From contig JBEGQX010000277.1 in the NCBI GenBank assembly GCA_041180805.1, positions 1 to 6,596 on the forward strand: DNA of 6,596 nucleotides, in the 5' to 3' direction. How positions within the stretch are numbered: the first letter of the stretch is position 1; each line of letters opens with the position of its first letter. Of this stretch, positions 5,935 to 6,596 are shown in pieces. Position numbers and translations under genes: made by a program. The notes beneath the pieces are model-generated. The model saw only the letters and a program-made list of their open reading frames with translations, did not search any database and had not been told where the DNA came from. This stretch comes from JBEGQX01 sp041180805 (GTDB lineage: Bacteria; Planctomycetota; Planctomycetia; Gemmatales; Gemmataceae).

Positions 5935-6596
5935 TTAATCCAAAGGCAGGGTTTCACCACCATTAGCGCTGGCGGCGGCACGATAGGCATTAATGTTTAT
6001 CTTTTCGGAAAGAAATCGCACCGAGGCATCACCCAAGGCAAAATTTGCCCCGCCAGTATGAGAACTACCAAAAGGCATCTCATTGAAAAGCACATTGGAG
6101 TATGCATTGATGGCATTGGCCACAGTTTTTGTGCCTGCACAAACAGGTGTGTTAGCCGCAGGGTCACATCCTCTGGCCCAGCCTCGAAAACGGGTCCCTG
6201 CCGTGTTATTCACCCAGGACATTTCACCGATCATCAATGTATTTGAGGTGCCATCGATAATATTCGCAAGTTTAACAGCATCGGTTCTTTGAAACATACC
6301 CTGGCGACCCATTCTTCCATGGGTTGGGTCATTGACTTCATAAATGTAAGCGGCATTTGTAACCGGGTTAGTGCCTGCGGGGCCATAAATGCCATAGTAA
6401 TGGGTCGTGTATGGTGGTTGATTGTTGATAACTTCGGGCAAATTCACATTGTGAGGGGGTGTTGGCGTTAAAATCATTTTTTCTCCGTCACCAGTTTGGC
6501 TGGGGCAAAGATAGGCTGAAATACGATTAGAAACGGGAAGATCATATTTTCCAGTTGCAAGATAGGTTCCCGTAGCCTGACTAAACTTTTTGAAAA
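5935..6596 (-). CDS. DUF1559 family protein, C-terminal two thirds (5' end outside window)
   Basis: The frame stays open from the TAA at 5937-5935 to the right edge, giving 219 full residues. The ATG at 6477 is internal, since the codons above it continue the family (SAYLCPSQTGDGEK, with the conserved CPS). Further family marks are YGIYGP, then IIDGTSNTLMIGEMSW, RFRGWARG, and the C-terminal block SSHTGGANFALGDASVRFLSE. That block is the H-X9-D-G motif, here ending D-A instead of D-G. Family members usually start with a type IV pilin-like leader (prepilin cleavage and a hydrophobic helix), which would lie beyond the window. They are thought to be envelope or secreted pseudopilin-like proteins, found in many copies per planctomycete genome. 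Function is unproven. The gene is the first visible member of a two-gene unit with the lipoprotein. Confidence 0.93.
   Translation of the reverse strand, partial: FKKFSQATGTYLATGKYDLPVSNRISAYLCPSQTGDGEKMILTPTPPHNVNLPEVINNQPPYTTHYYGIYGPAGTNPVTNAAYIYEVNDPTHGRMGRQGMFQRTDAVKLANIIDGTSNTLMIGEMSWVNNTAGTRFRGWARGCDPAANTPVCAGTKTVANAINAYSNVLFNEMPFGSSHTGGANFALGDASVRFLSEKININAYRAAASANGGETLPLD

Noticed and set aside
5806..6246. + strand open frame of 146 codons over the DUF1559/lipoprotein junction
   Set aside because: It is antisense to two well-supported genes and has no recognisable domain.
1..6596. CRISPR array, tRNA, rRNA, insertion sequence, toxin-antitoxin or defence genes
   Set aside because: No regularly spaced repeats, RNA gene signatures, transposase motifs or defence-family domains were seen; nearly all of the window is explained by ordinary genes.

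Overview
The window looks like a piece of a planctomycete chromosome of moderate GC content. The evidence is gene content. At the right end a DUF1559 protein (the abundant planctomycetal family with a CPS motif and an H-X9-D-G/A ending) is followed 7 bases later by a small lipoprotein with a carboxypeptidase-regulatory-like beta domain. There is also a Tat-exported Gfo/Idh/MocA oxidoreductase, and a transglutaminase-fold protein of a type I recall from planctomycetes. An LpxL/HtrB-type acyltransferase indicates a Gram-negative envelope with lipid A. No tRNA, rRNA, CRISPR array, insertion sequence or phage gene was seen.

Layout. Bases 1-1762 are a compact + strand run: the tail of an unrecognised gene (stop at 130), a transglutaminase-like protein (142-1230) and an O6-alkylguanine-DNA alkyltransferase (GTG start at 1238, stop at 1762), with gaps of 11 and 7 bases. 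It meets the lpxL-type gene (- strand, 1759-2703) tail to tail, and both genes stop inside the same CTAG. A 205-base divergent intergenic region (2704-2908) separates lpxL from the + strand oxidoreductase (2909-4288). That gene ends in a clear intrinsic terminator (4308-4343), whose T-tract runs into the stop codon of the convergent - strand esterase (4342-5406). After a 146-base gap, the - strand lipoprotein (5553-5927) and the DUF1559 gene (5935 to beyond the right edge) form a two-gene unit.

Function. This is mostly housekeeping and envelope biology: DNA alkylation repair, lipid A acylation, an exported sugar-type dehydrogenase, a secreted serine esterase, and a lipoprotein paired with a pilin-like surface protein. 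No single pathway links all the genes. The most notable item is the transglutaminase-fold protein, which appears by eye to have lost both its catalytic Cys (now Gly217) and His (now Gly261) while keeping the Asp and the surrounding fold signature, so it may be a pseudoenzyme. Several inverted repeats lie in the intergenic regions. I do not see a convincing new multi-gene system here.
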